NCBI RefSeq assembly: GCF_050262165.1 | Contig: NZ_CP189844.1 | From: Parvimonas sp015257355 | GTDB taxonomy: Bacteria > Bacillota > Clostridia > Tissierellales > Peptoniphilaceae | Strand: one strand, 5' to 3' | Length of the DNA stretch: 64,000 bases | In this document: piece after piece, positions 1-8,051 of the stretch | Layout of the letters: every line of letters begins with the position of its first letter | How positions within the stretch are numbered: position 1 is the first letter of the stretch | Program-made: the position numbers and the translations under genes | The notes under the pieces: generated by a model | Databases searched by the model: none | What the model was told of the DNA's origin: nothing | The model's input: the letters and a program-made list of their open reading frames with translations, nothing else

Positions 1-2
1 AA

Positions 3-998
3 ATTATTTCAAAAATGGATATTACAATTAAGAGAATGCCACAGGATGGGAGATTAGATTTTGATTTTAATGGAAATTTAGTGGATATTAGAGTTGCTTC
101 GGTTCCTGTAATTTTAGGTGAAAAAATTGTAATGAGAATTTTAAATGCTGGAAATTTTAGAATAGACATTGATAATCTTGGACTTTATGAAGATGAAAGA
201 AAATTGGTTGAAAATGTAATAAAAAGTCCTAATGGAGTATTAATTATAAGTGGACCAACAGGAAGTGGAAAATCATCTACATTATATTCATTTGTAAAAA
301 AATTGCAAAATGAAAATATCAACATAATTACTTTAGAAGATCCTGTAGAAGTAAGAATTAGTGGTATAAATCAAATTAATATAAATTCAGCTTTGGGACT
401 TGACTTTGCAACAGGACTTAGAGCTATGTTAAGACAAGACTTTGAAGTTGGTTTAGTTGGAGAAATGAGAGATAGAGAAACTGCAAATATTGCTTTAAGA
501 GCGGGAATAACAGGACATCTAATCTTTACAACTTTGCATACAGCAGATACAGTTTCTGCTATTATAAGACTCTTAAATTTAGGGATAGAAAATTATGTTA
601 TTTCTTCAGGGGTAATAGCAATTTTCTCTCAAAGACTTGTTAGAAGGCTTTGTCCTAAATGTAAGATAAAAAGAGAATTAACTATTTTCGAAAAGGAAAT
701 ATATAAAAAGAATAATCTTAATATACCTGAGTTTGTCTATGAAAAATGTGGTTGTGAACATTGTAACGGAGGATATATAGGTAGAACTTTAATTTTAGAA
801 ACTTTAATCTTAGATGATGAAATAAAAGAGATAATAAATGAAAATTGCAACAGTGTAAGACTTTATGAATACTTTAGAAAAAACGGGAATGAAAATTTAT
901 ATAAAAATGGTCTTAGAAAAATTGCAGATGGAATAACAAGTTTTGAAGAGGTTAATAAGATTTTGTTTTCATTAGGAGAATTTGAAAATGAGCTTTAA
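3..998 (+). CDS. Type IV pilus / type II secretion assembly ATPase (GspE/PilB family), 5' end outside window
   Basis: Hexameric cytoplasmic ATPase that drives assembly of pilin-like fibres. The frame is open to the left edge of the window, so the gene begins upstream and the N-terminal domain is missing. Counting from the first visible Met (position 15), residues 8-13 (MPQDGR) are the family's stretch before the catalytic core, 80-88 is the Walker A (GPTGSGKSS), an Asp box (ITLEDPVE) follows, the Walker B is VGLVGEMRD and the His box is TTLHTADT. A four-cysteine zinc motif (CPKC, then CGCEHC) lies near the C-terminus, as in PilB-type proteins. It overlaps the next gene by a few bases. No pilin genes follow, so any pilins must lie upstream or elsewhere. 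Whether it serves pili or DNA uptake (ComGA role) cannot be decided here. Confidence 0.93.
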   Translation: MISKMDITIKRMPQDGRLDFDFNGNLVDIRVASVPVILGEKIVMRILNAGNFRIDIDNLGLYEDERKLVENVIKSPNGVLIISGPTGSGKSSTLYSFVKKLQNENINIITLEDPVEVRISGINQININSALGLDFATGLRAMLRQDFEVGLVGEMRDRETANIALRAGITGHLIFTTLHTADTVSAIIRLLNLGIENYVISSGVIAIFSQRLVRRLCPKCKIKRELTIFEKEIYKKNNLNIPEFVYEKCGCEHCNGGYIGRTLILETLILDDEIKEIINENCNSVRLYEYFRKNGNENLYKNGLRKIADGITSFEEVNKILFSLGEFENEL

Positions 999-2076
999 AG
1001 AAAAGTTTTTTAATGTTTTAAATATGGAAATTGGAAATAAGCTTAATCTATTAGATCTAAGTATTTCTTTAAAAGAAGCAGGACTTTTATTAAAATCAAA
1101 TATTAATACTGCAGAAACAATTAATTTACTTTCAAAAACTTCCCCAAATAAGAATTTAAAGAAGATTTTTTCTGAAGTTTATGAATTTTTGTTGCAAGGA
1201 AATGATTTATATAATTCATTTTTGAAAATTAATAAATTTGATAATTTATTTTTATCTTTAATAAAATCAGGAGAAAGTTCAGAACGACTTGCAGAAGTGT
1301 TTTTATACCTTTCATCTTATTATGAAAAAAAATATAAACTTAAACAAAAATTAATTAGCATATTAACATATCCTATTATTTTATTATCTGTTACAATTGT
1401 AGTTTTAATTTTTCTTTTAAACAATGTAATACCTGTATTTTTAGATATTTTTGAAGATAGTAATATTGAATTACCATTGATTACGAAGTGGTTGATTTCT
1501 AGTATGAATTTTATAGAAAATAATTATCTTTATGTAATCTTAGGTGTTTTAATTATATATGTTTTTTTAAAAATAATTTTTAAAAAGTATAAAGTAAGAA
1601 GATTTTATGGAAAGTTACTTTTTAAAATTCCTTATATAAAAACACATTATCAAAATTATATAACTTCTATAATTGCAAAGAATTTTACTATTTTATTAAA
1701 TGGGAATATCAGTATAGTAGATAGTTTAGAGATAATAAAAAATTCTACCGGAAATGTATTTATACAAGAACATTTAGGAAATGCGATTACTGAAATAAAA
1801 GGCGGAAAATTAATTTCAAAATCTTTGGAAAATAATATTATTTTTAATTCTGCTTTTATCAATATGATTGCGATAGGTGAGAGCAGTGAAAATTTAGTTG
1901 AAATACTAGAGAGCGCAACAGAATACTATGATTCCAAGATAAATTATTCTGTGGATAAAATATTGCAGTATTTGCAACCGGTAATAATTATAATTATAGC
2001 TTCATTTGTAGCTTTTATAGTATTTGCAATAGCAATACCTATTTTTGATTTATCAAATGGAATAAGTGTAGAATAG
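988..2076 (+). CDS. Type II secretion / type IV pilus inner-membrane platform protein (GspF/PilC family)
   Basis: Polytopic membrane protein that couples the assembly ATPase to the growing pseudopilus. It has two copies of the GspF cytoplasmic domain, each with the family signature (SLIKSGESSERLAEV near residue 90 and MIAIGESSENLVEIL near residue 295). Hydrophobic segments follow the first domain, with a pair around residues 120-145 and 170-200, and the last one is at the C-terminus (IIIIIASFVAFIVFAIAI). I chose the ATG at 988 because the AGGAG at 974-978 is well spaced for it, whereas an in-frame TTG at 982 would sit too close. The gene overlaps the ATPase gene by 11 bases, consistent with translational coupling. 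A two-sided terminator follows directly, so this is the last gene of the unit. Confidence 0.92.
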   Translation: MSFKEKFFNVLNMEIGNKLNLLDLSISLKEAGLLLKSNINTAETINLLSKTSPNKNLKKIFSEVYEFLLQGNDLYNSFLKINKFDNLFLSLIKSGESSERLAEVFLYLSSYYEKKYKLKQKLISILTYPIILLSVTIVVLIFLLNNVIPVFLDIFEDSNIELPLITKWLISSMNFIENNYLYVILGVLIIYVFLKIIFKKYKVRRFYGKLLFKIPYIKTHYQNYITSIIAKNFTILLNGNISIVDSLEIIKNSTGNVFIQEHLGNAITEIKGGKLISKSLENNIIFNSAFINMIAIGESSENLVEILESATEYYDSKINYSVDKILQYLQPVIIIIIASFVAFIVFAIAIPIFDLSNGISVE

Positions 2077-2092
2077 TATATAACAAAACAAA

Positions 2093-2114
2093 AAGTCCGT
2101 ATTTATACGGACTT
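2093..2114. terminator. Bidirectional terminator between convergent genes
   Basis: Nine-base-pair stem AAGTCCGTA/TACGGACTT with a TTTA loop, flanked by A-rich sequence on the left and T-rich on the right. It can serve both the rightward secretion genes and the leftward lipoprotein gene. Confidence 0.8.
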
Positions 2115-2117
2115 CTT

Positions 2118-2813
2118 CTATTTTATATTTATATTCAATTCTAATCCAGGAACTGTTTTTTCTATTTCTTCAATGTAAAGGTCAGGTAATTTTAACCTAA
2201 TATCTGTTAAATCTTCAATATTTGATTTTTCAACAATAAATATTAAGTCTCTTTCTACTATAGCTCCACTTAAAATTTTATAAGTATCAGTTTCATCAGA
2301 AAAATATTTGTTAGCATTTAACTGTTCTTTTGTGTTTAATAGAGCTATTGATAGTGAAGAAGCATATTCATAATCATATTTGCTTAAATTTTCTATTTCT
2401 AGTGGCAATGAAATGAAAGTATATTCTGTATTTAATTTAAGTTTGTTATCACCATTAAATTCATTAATTTCTTTAAGCGTTTGTTCATTTGTAATTTTAA
2501 ATTTACCAGTAACGATTTTAAAACATCTTACAAACATATCTTCATTTTCAGACTCTATTGATATATTCTTTCTATAATCTCTTCTTATAAAAATACCTGA
2601 ATCTTCGAATTCCTTAAAATCTTTATCAGGTTCTTCGCTTTCAGCATCATCTTCTTCATCTAATTCAGGTAATTCTTCTTTTTTAATTTCTTCTTGTTTG
2701 TTTGTAGTTGTTTCAGTTGTCTTTTCAGTATTAGATTTAACATCGTCTTTTTTATCTGAACAACTTACTAATAATAGACTTGCTATTAATAGTGCTAAAA
2801 ATTTATTTTTCAT
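2118..2813 (-). CDS. Lipoprotein of unknown function, possible Ig-like (DUF4352/DUF5067-like) domain
   Basis: 231-residue predicted lipoprotein. The N-terminus is a signal peptide ending in a lipobox (LLVSC, Cys18), followed by about 60 residues of low-complexity K/T/E/D linker. The C-terminal half is predicted globular, with alternating strands and a segment (ILSGAIVERDLIFIVEKS) that resembles the antigen-like domains of secreted Firmicute lipoproteins such as DUF4352 or DUF5067. That family match is from memory and weak. It is transcribed alone, leftward, divergently from the DUF1576 gene, and shares the intergenic region that holds a Fur-like box. No enzyme motif is visible. Confidence 0.75.
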   Translation of the reverse strand: MKNKFLALLIASLLLVSCSDKKDDVKSNTEKTTETTTNKQEEIKKEELPELDEEDDAESEEPDKDFKEFEDSGIFIRRDYRKNISIESENEDMFVRCFKIVTGKFKITNEQTLKEINEFNGDNKLKLNTEYTFISLPLEIENLSKYDYEYASSLSIALLNTKEQLNANKYFSDETDTYKILSGAIVERDLIFIVEKSNIEDLTDIRLKLPDLYIEEIEKTVPGLELNINIK

Positions 2814-2948
2814 AAAAACTCCTATATACTTAGTGTATTAAATATAATTTAAATATATTTAATATTATTATAAACTAATATATATATTTTTTTTCAATAG
2901 AAGAATAAAAATAAAACATATATTTTTTGTATTTTAACTCCTAACTTT

Positions 2949-2961
2949 AATGATAATCATT
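2949..2961. promoter_or_regulatory. Fur-like operator sequence
   Basis: Perfect palindrome AATGATAATCATT (6-1-6), identical to the core of the classical Fur box. It lies in the 297-base region between the leftward lipoprotein and the rightward DUF1576 gene. It does not overlap the promoter I place at 3053-3081, so its target is unclear. The rest of this region is very AT-rich and holds no gene that I can see. Confidence 0.45.
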
Positions 2962-3052
2962 CTTTTTAATAATAAATATCGATAAGAAAAATATAATATT
3001 TTAGTTGATGCTAAATTTAATAATCTTTTTTTCTATTTAAGTGCTTTAGTTC

Positions 3053-3081
3053 TTCACATTTCATACAATTTATGATACAAT
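3053..3081 (+). promoter_or_regulatory. Promoter of the DUF1576 gene
   Basis: TTCACA (3053-3058), a 17-base spacer, then TACAAT (3076-3081). A second -10-like TATAAT begins at 3081. Transcription would start near 3088, downstream of the first in-frame ATG (3072), which rules that ATG out as the start codon. Confidence 0.55.
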
Positions 3082-3110
3082 ATAATGGAGAAAGTTTTGG
3101 AGGAAATGAG

Positions 3111-4385
3111 TTGAGTAGAGAAAAGATATATGTAAAAAACCATTATAGATATGATGCTATTTTCATTTTTTCTATTTTGGCAATGTCTATCGGATTGCTT
3201 TTTGACAGTCCTAAAGAAATTTTTGATGGATATATTAATATTTTAACATCTCCAAGTCATTTGTTGACTGACTATATGGCAGTTGGTGGAATTGGAGCAA
3301 CATTTTTTAATGCTGGTTTACTAATGTTACTTGCATCTTTTGTGTTGTGGAGAAGACAACAATTGTTAACAGGCCCTATTATAGCTGCACTTTTTACACT
3401 ATTTGGGTTTTCTCTTTTTGGAAAAAATTTATTTAATACAATACCAATAACATTTGGTGTTTATCTTTATTCTAAGATTGAAGGAGTAAAATTCAATACA
3501 CTTACTATGAACAGTCTGTTTGGTACAGCACTTGGACCTGTTGTTAGTTATATATGTTTTGGAATAGGACTTCCTTTTACTGAGGGATTTATTATTTCTT
3601 ATGCAGTCGGGATTTTTATAGGAATGCTTATTCCGGCATTATCTTCATCGTTTCTACGCTTTCATCAAGGATATAGTTTATATAACATAGGTTTTACATG
3701 TGGAGTTATTGGGCTATTTATCCAAGGTGTTTTTAAATCTTTCTCGCTAGAAGTTACGAATTCTAAGATTATAAGTGATGGAAATATTAAAATTGCAATT
3801 ATAATGTATGTATTTTTCTTTATAGTTTTCGGATTAGGATTTTATCTAAATGGATTTAGTTTTAAAAATTTAGGAAATTTATTGAAAAATAGTGGTAGGG
3901 CACCATCAGATTTTGGGAATATTTATGGTAGAGGTGTTAGTATGATAAATATGGCAGCTCTAGGAATTTTATATACAACATATGTTATAATAATGAAGCA
4001 GCCTTTAAATGGTCCAGTTCTTGGTGGAATTTTCACTATTTTCGGTTTTGGAATTTTTGGTAAGCATTTAAAAAATGTATTTCCTATTTTAGTAGGTACA
4101 TTGATTGCATACTTTTTAAATATTTACGATCCAAAAAGTGTTTCTGCTACAGTTACGATTTTATTTGCTACAAACTTAGCTCCTGTTGCAGGAGAATATG
4201 GTTTCATTGCAGGAATATTTGCAGGATTTTGCCATGTTTCCATCGTTTCAAGTGTTGGACTTTTACATGGAGGATTAAATCTTTATAACAATGGATTTTC
4301 AGGTGGTTTTGTTGCTGCAACATTAGTACCAATTTTTGAATCAATCAGAAATTCAAGATTTTTTGATAAAAATGAGGAGGAATAA
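3111..4385 (+). CDS. DUF1576 family integral membrane protein
   Basis: About 424-residue membrane protein of a family found in Firmicutes whose function is unknown. It has ten or more hydrophobic segments and two internally similar halves. Each half has a GPxxxxxFTxFGFxxFGKxLxNxxPI-like block (residues about 85-115 and 300-330), suggesting an inverted or tandem duplication as in transporters. I place the start at TTG 3111, preceded by TGGAGG at 3098-3103. The upstream ATG at 3072 would precede the likely transcription start. The next gene begins two bases after the stop codon, so the two form an operon. A transporter or channel role is only inference from topology. Confidence 0.85.
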   Translation: MSREKIYVKNHYRYDAIFIFSILAMSIGLLFDSPKEIFDGYINILTSPSHLLTDYMAVGGIGATFFNAGLLMLLASFVLWRRQQLLTGPIIAALFTLFGFSLFGKNLFNTIPITFGVYLYSKIEGVKFNTLTMNSLFGTALGPVVSYICFGIGLPFTEGFIISYAVGIFIGMLIPALSSSFLRFHQGYSLYNIGFTCGVIGLFIQGVFKSFSLEVTNSKIISDGNIKIAIIMYVFFFIVFGLGFYLNGFSFKNLGNLLKNSGRAPSDFGNIYGRGVSMINMAALGILYTTYVIIMKQPLNGPVLGGIFTIFGFGIFGKHLKNVFPILVGTLIAYFLNIYDPKSVSATVTILFATNLAPVAGEYGFIAGIFAGFCHVSIVSSVGLLHGGLNLYNNGFSGGFVAATLVPIFESIRNSRFFDKNEEE

Positions 4386-4387
4386 TT

Positions 4388-4747
4388 TTGAATACTATTA
4401 AAAATGAAGAAAATAGCGCAAAATTGATAGTTAGTGGACTTGTGCATTATTATTTTAGTAAAAGAGTTCAAGATTTAAAAATAGATTTTAAAATAGAAAA
4501 AAATTCCTTAAGGGTTATAGCTGAAGGGAATGTTAAAATAAAGCCAAAAGATTTAGAAGAATTAAATAGAATTTCAAATTCTGTAAGACTTCCAGAATTT
4601 GAAAATTACTATGATACTTTGATTGGATTTGGAAGTAATGCTAGTGATGTTTCAAACATAGATGCATTAGGATCTATGGTAGATGAGGCAATAGTTTCTT
4701 ACTCTGAAGATGGTCTTTTGACTATATATTTAGTTAGAAATTTCTAA
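4388..4747 (+). CDS. Small conserved hypothetical protein linked to the DUF1576 gene
   Basis: 119-residue soluble protein starting at TTG 4388 with a strong GAGGAGGA ribosome site inside the end of the preceding gene. There is no signal peptide or membrane segment. It looks like a compact alpha/beta domain: a helix (AKLIVSGLVHYYFSKRV), strands (LKIDFKIEK, LRVIAEGNVKI), another helix, and a final strand pair (EAIVSYSEDGLLTIYLVRNF). The tight coupling suggests that it works with the membrane protein, perhaps as a cytoplasmic subunit. I do not recognise the family and give no function. Confidence 0.7.
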   Translation: MNTIKNEENSAKLIVSGLVHYYFSKRVQDLKIDFKIEKNSLRVIAEGNVKIKPKDLEELNRISNSVRLPEFENYYDTLIGFGSNASDVSNIDALGSMVDEAIVSYSEDGLLTIYLVRNF

Positions 4748-4782
4748 GCCTTTAATATTTGGAGAATCGTACATATTAGTTT

Positions 4783-4813
4783 ATTGTAGGTGCTCAATGG
4801 GTATTACTACAAT
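4783..4813 (+). promoter_or_regulatory. Inverted repeat and weak promoter ahead of the suf operon
   Basis: Seven-base inverted repeat ATTGTAG (4783-4789) / CTACAAT (4807-4813). It overlaps a weak promoter reading TTGTAG, 18 bases, TACAAT. No other promoter-like pair is evident in the gap before sufC. It could be an operator, or the pairing could be coincidental. Confidence 0.3.
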
Positions 4814-4848
4814 TATGCTAAATAAAACAACTATAAGGAGTAACATAT

Positions 4849-5589
4849 ATGAAAATATTAGAGGTTAAAGATCTTCATGTTAATGTTGGAGATAAAGAAA
4901 TTTTAAAAGGTATTAATTTAGATATCTTTGAAGGAAAAGTTCATGTTATCATGGGACCTAACGGAGCAGGAAAATCTACGCTAACTAATTCTATTATGGC
5001 ACATCCTAAATATGAAGTAACAAGTGGAGATATACTTTTTAAGGGTGAAAATATTAATGAATTAAGAGCTGATGAAAGAGCTAAACTTGGATTATTTATG
5101 TCTTTCCAAAATCCAGAAGAAGTAGCAGGAGTTACTGTTTCTAATTTTATTAGAGCTTCTAGAATGTCAATAACAGGAGAAAAAGAAAGTGTTGTTGAAT
5201 TCCAAAGAGAGCTTGAAGAAAAAATGGAAAGTTTAACTATGGATAAATCTTATTCTCAAAGATATCTAAATGTTGGTTTTTCTGGTGGAGAAAAGAAAAA
5301 GACAGAAATTTTACAAATGGTTATGTTAAATCCATCGCTTGTAATGTTAGATGAAACAGACTCTGGTCTTGATATTGATGCTGTTAGAATAGTTTCTGAA
5401 AATGTTGAAAAGTTTAGAAATGAAAATAAGTCAATTCTAATTATTACTCATCACAGAGCTATTTTATCAAGAATTAAGCCAGATTATGTTCATGTTTTAT
5501 ATAATGGTAAAATTGTTAAAACATCAGACGCTTCTTTAATAGACAAGATTGAAAAAGAAGGTTATTCTTGGGTTGAACAAGAGGTGTAA
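4849..5589 (+). CDS. sufC: Fe-S cluster assembly ATPase SufC
   Basis: ABC-type ATPase of the SUF system. It binds SufB and SufD and powers the conformational change needed for Fe-S cluster assembly on the scaffold. The Walker A GPNGAGKST is at residues 36-44, the signature is FSGGEKKKTE, the Walker B is LVMLDETDSGLDID, and the His switch is ITHHR. The 246-residue length is typical. AAGGAG precedes the ATG. It is the first gene of a five-gene operon with gaps of no more than 11 bases or overlaps. Confidence 0.97.
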   Translation: MKILEVKDLHVNVGDKEILKGINLDIFEGKVHVIMGPNGAGKSTLTNSIMAHPKYEVTSGDILFKGENINELRADERAKLGLFMSFQNPEEVAGVTVSNFIRASRMSITGEKESVVEFQRELEEKMESLTMDKSYSQRYLNVGFSGGEKKKTEILQMVMLNPSLVMLDETDSGLDIDAVRIVSENVEKFRNENKSILIITHHRAILSRIKPDYVHVLYNGKIVKTSDASLIDKIEKEGYSWVEQEV

Positions 5590-5591
5590 TT

Positions 5592-7007
5592 ATGACATCA
5601 GAAAGAAAAAAAACACAAGTAGAAGAAATGGATAGAGGTGTCTATGATATTAAAAACGAGGTAAGATACTATTCAAAAACTGAAAAAGGATTAACTCGTG
5701 ATATTGTAGTACAAATTTCTAAGGAGAAAAACGAACCGGATTGGATGTTAGAATTAAGATTAAAAGCTTTAGAAGTTTTTGAAAATTCTAAAAATCCAAA
5801 TTGGGGACCAGATTTATCTCCAGTTGATATAAATGAAATTACAACATATATTCGTCCAGATGCAAAAATGAGTGGAGATTGGAATGAGCTACCTGATGAT
5901 ATTAAGGGAACTTTCGACGCACTTGGTATTCCGGAAGCAGAATATAAAAGAGAACTTTCAGGAGTTGGAGCTCAATACGACAGTGAAGTTGTTTATCACA
6001 GCTTAACTGAAAAAATGAAAGATCAAGGAGTAATATACACTGATTTTGAAACTGCTGTAAGAGAATATCCTGAAATTATAAAAGAATATTTTATGACTTG
6101 TATAAAACCAGAAGACCATAGATATGCTGCATTACACTATGCAGTTTGGAGTGGTGGTTCATTTGTATATGTTCCAAAAGGAGTAAAAGTTAGTATTCCT
6201 TTACAATCATATTTTAGACTTAATGCTCCAGGAGCAGGACAATTTGAACATACTTTGATTATAATTGAAGAAGGAGCTTATTGTCATTTTATCGAAGGTT
6301 GTTCAGCGCCAAAATATAATGTTTTAAACGTTCATGCCGGAGCTGTAGAACTTTTTGTAAAGAAAAATGCGACTTTAAGATATTCTACAATTGAAAACTG
6401 GTCAAGAAATATGTATAACTTAAATACAAAGAGAGCTATTGTTGATGAAAATGGAACTATTGAATGGGTTTCAGGTTCATTCGGCTCAAAGGTAAGTTTA
6501 CTATATCCTATGAGTGTATTGAGAGGAGAAGGAGCTAAGAGTGAATTCACAGGAATAACTTTTGCAGGTAATGATCAGTATTTGGATACAGGAGCTAAAG
6601 TAATTCACGCAGCGCCTAGAACAAGCTCATCAATAAATTCAAAATCTATATCAAAGGGTAATGGAGTTGCTATTTACAGAGGACTAGTAAGCGTTAAACC
6701 AAATTGTCCAGGTTGTAAATCAACTGTAACTTGTGAATCCTTGATGTTAGATCAAGAATCTCAATCAGATACAATTCCGGTAATAGATATTCAAACATCA
6801 GATATCGACTTAGGACATGAAGCAAAAATTGGTAGAATTGACGATGATGTAATTTTCTATCTAATGAGTCGTGGTATTTCTGAAGAGGAAGCTAAGGCTA
6901 TGATTGTTAGAGGTTTTGCTGAACCTATAGCAAAAGAACTACCTTTAGAATATGCTGTTGAAATGAATGCGTTGATTAATCTAGAACTTGAAGGAACTAT
7001 TGGTTAG
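5592..7007 (+). CDS. sufB: Fe-S cluster assembly scaffold protein SufB
   Basis: Core scaffold subunit of the SufBCD complex on which nascent Fe-S clusters are built. 471 residues, the usual size. The N-terminal part is helical, followed by the long right-handed beta-helix region typical of SufB/SufD, with the conserved block CPGCKSTVTCESL. The C-terminal end DDDVIFYLMSRGISEEEA is the SufC-contacting region. It starts two bases after sufC and lies 11 bases before sufD, so one transcript is expected. Confidence 0.97.
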   Translation: MTSERKKTQVEEMDRGVYDIKNEVRYYSKTEKGLTRDIVVQISKEKNEPDWMLELRLKALEVFENSKNPNWGPDLSPVDINEITTYIRPDAKMSGDWNELPDDIKGTFDALGIPEAEYKRELSGVGAQYDSEVVYHSLTEKMKDQGVIYTDFETAVREYPEIIKEYFMTCIKPEDHRYAALHYAVWSGGSFVYVPKGVKVSIPLQSYFRLNAPGAGQFEHTLIIIEEGAYCHFIEGCSAPKYNVLNVHAGAVELFVKKNATLRYSTIENWSRNMYNLNTKRAIVDENGTIEWVSGSFGSKVSLLYPMSVLRGEGAKSEFTGITFAGNDQYLDTGAKVIHAAPRTSSSINSKSISKGNGVAIYRGLVSVKPNCPGCKSTVTCESLMLDQESQSDTIPVIDIQTSDIDLGHEAKIGRIDDDVIFYLMSRGISEEEAKAMIVRGFAEPIAKELPLEYAVEMNALINLELEGTIG

Positions 7008-7018
7008 GGGGTGTCTGT

Positions 7019-8050
7019 ATGAGAGGAAATTTTATACCATGTAATACATGGAATTCAACAAGAGTTAATAATACAGAAGTGCTATTACCTAATTTAAGTC
7101 CAAAAGAATATTCATTAGTACAAAGCGAAAATAAGAATCTTGATTTTTCTTATGAAAAATTTTCATTTTCAAATGAATTAACTGAAACTTTAAAAGCATT
7201 TACTAATCTTTCATTGGATTTTGTTTCAACTAAAGAAAATTCTTTAAATAAAGTTGTTTCTTTAGAGTTAAATGAAGAAAATAATCAATTAGTTGATATT
7301 ATAAAAATAAAAGCTGAAGAAAATTCAACTTTGAACTTAGCATTAGACTACTTCTCAAAAGAAGATGTAAAAGGCTTTAGACATACGATTATTGAAGTTG
7401 AGGCTGAAGAAAATAGTAATGTTAAAATTTTTCTTTCTCAAAGATTTTCTTTAGATATTTTGAGTATTCAAAGTGTTTATTATAAAGTTAAGAAAAATGC
7501 GAATGTTGAATTTATTCAAGTTGATTTAGGAAGTAAAGAAAATTATTTATCATACATTGGAGAGCTTGTTGAAAAAGAAGCAAATGTAAGTGTAAATTCA
7601 ATTTACTTTGGAAAAAATGATCAAAAATTAGATTTTAATTATGTTGCAAATCAAATTGGATATGCTACAAATTATGATTTATCCATAAAAGGCGCTTTAG
7701 CTGACAAAGCTCAAAAGACTTGTAGAGCAACTATAGACTTTAAACGTGGCTCATCTACATCAAAGGGATCTGAACAAGAATATGTAACATTACTTTCTGA
7801 CGATATTAGAAATGTTGCAGTTCCAATTTTACTTTGTACAGAAGATGATGTTGAAGGACTTCATGCTGCAAGTGCAGGAAAAATTGATGAGGATATATTA
7901 TTCTACATTATGAGTCGTGGTTTCAGTGAAACAGAAGCAAAAAGATTGATATTAGAATCAAAATTTGCTGAAATAATTGACTTGATAGAAAATGAAGAAA
8001 TAAGAAAGAGAGTTTATACAACTTTATCCAAAAAACTTTCGGAGGTATAA
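7019..8050 (+). CDS. sufD: Fe-S cluster assembly protein SufD
   Basis: Partner of SufB in the SufBC2D scaffold complex, a paralogue of SufB. 343 residues, somewhat shorter than many SufD proteins. The beta-helix core is followed by the conserved C-terminal region (GLHAASAGKIDEDILFYIMS, then RGFSETEA) that mirrors the one in SufB. Its ribosome site is an unusual G5 run (7007-7011, GGGGGTG). It ends one base before the sufS start. Confidence 0.95.
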   Translation: MRGNFIPCNTWNSTRVNNTEVLLPNLSPKEYSLVQSENKNLDFSYEKFSFSNELTETLKAFTNLSLDFVSTKENSLNKVVSLELNEENNQLVDIIKIKAEENSTLNLALDYFSKEDVKGFRHTIIEVEAEENSNVKIFLSQRFSLDILSIQSVYYKVKKNANVEFIQVDLGSKENYLSYIGELVEKEANVSVNSIYFGKNDQKLDFNYVANQIGYATNYDLSIKGALADKAQKTCRATIDFKRGSSTSKGSEQEYVTLLSDDIRNVAVPILLCTEDDVEGLHAASAGKIDEDILFYIMSRGFSETEAKRLILESKFAEIIDLIENEEIRKRVYTTLSKKLSEV

Positions 8051-8051
8051 T

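Noticed and set aside
3072..3110. Upstream ATG as the start of the DUF1576 protein
   Set aside because: It lies within the promoter -10 region and has no ribosome site, while TTG 3111 follows TGGAGG.
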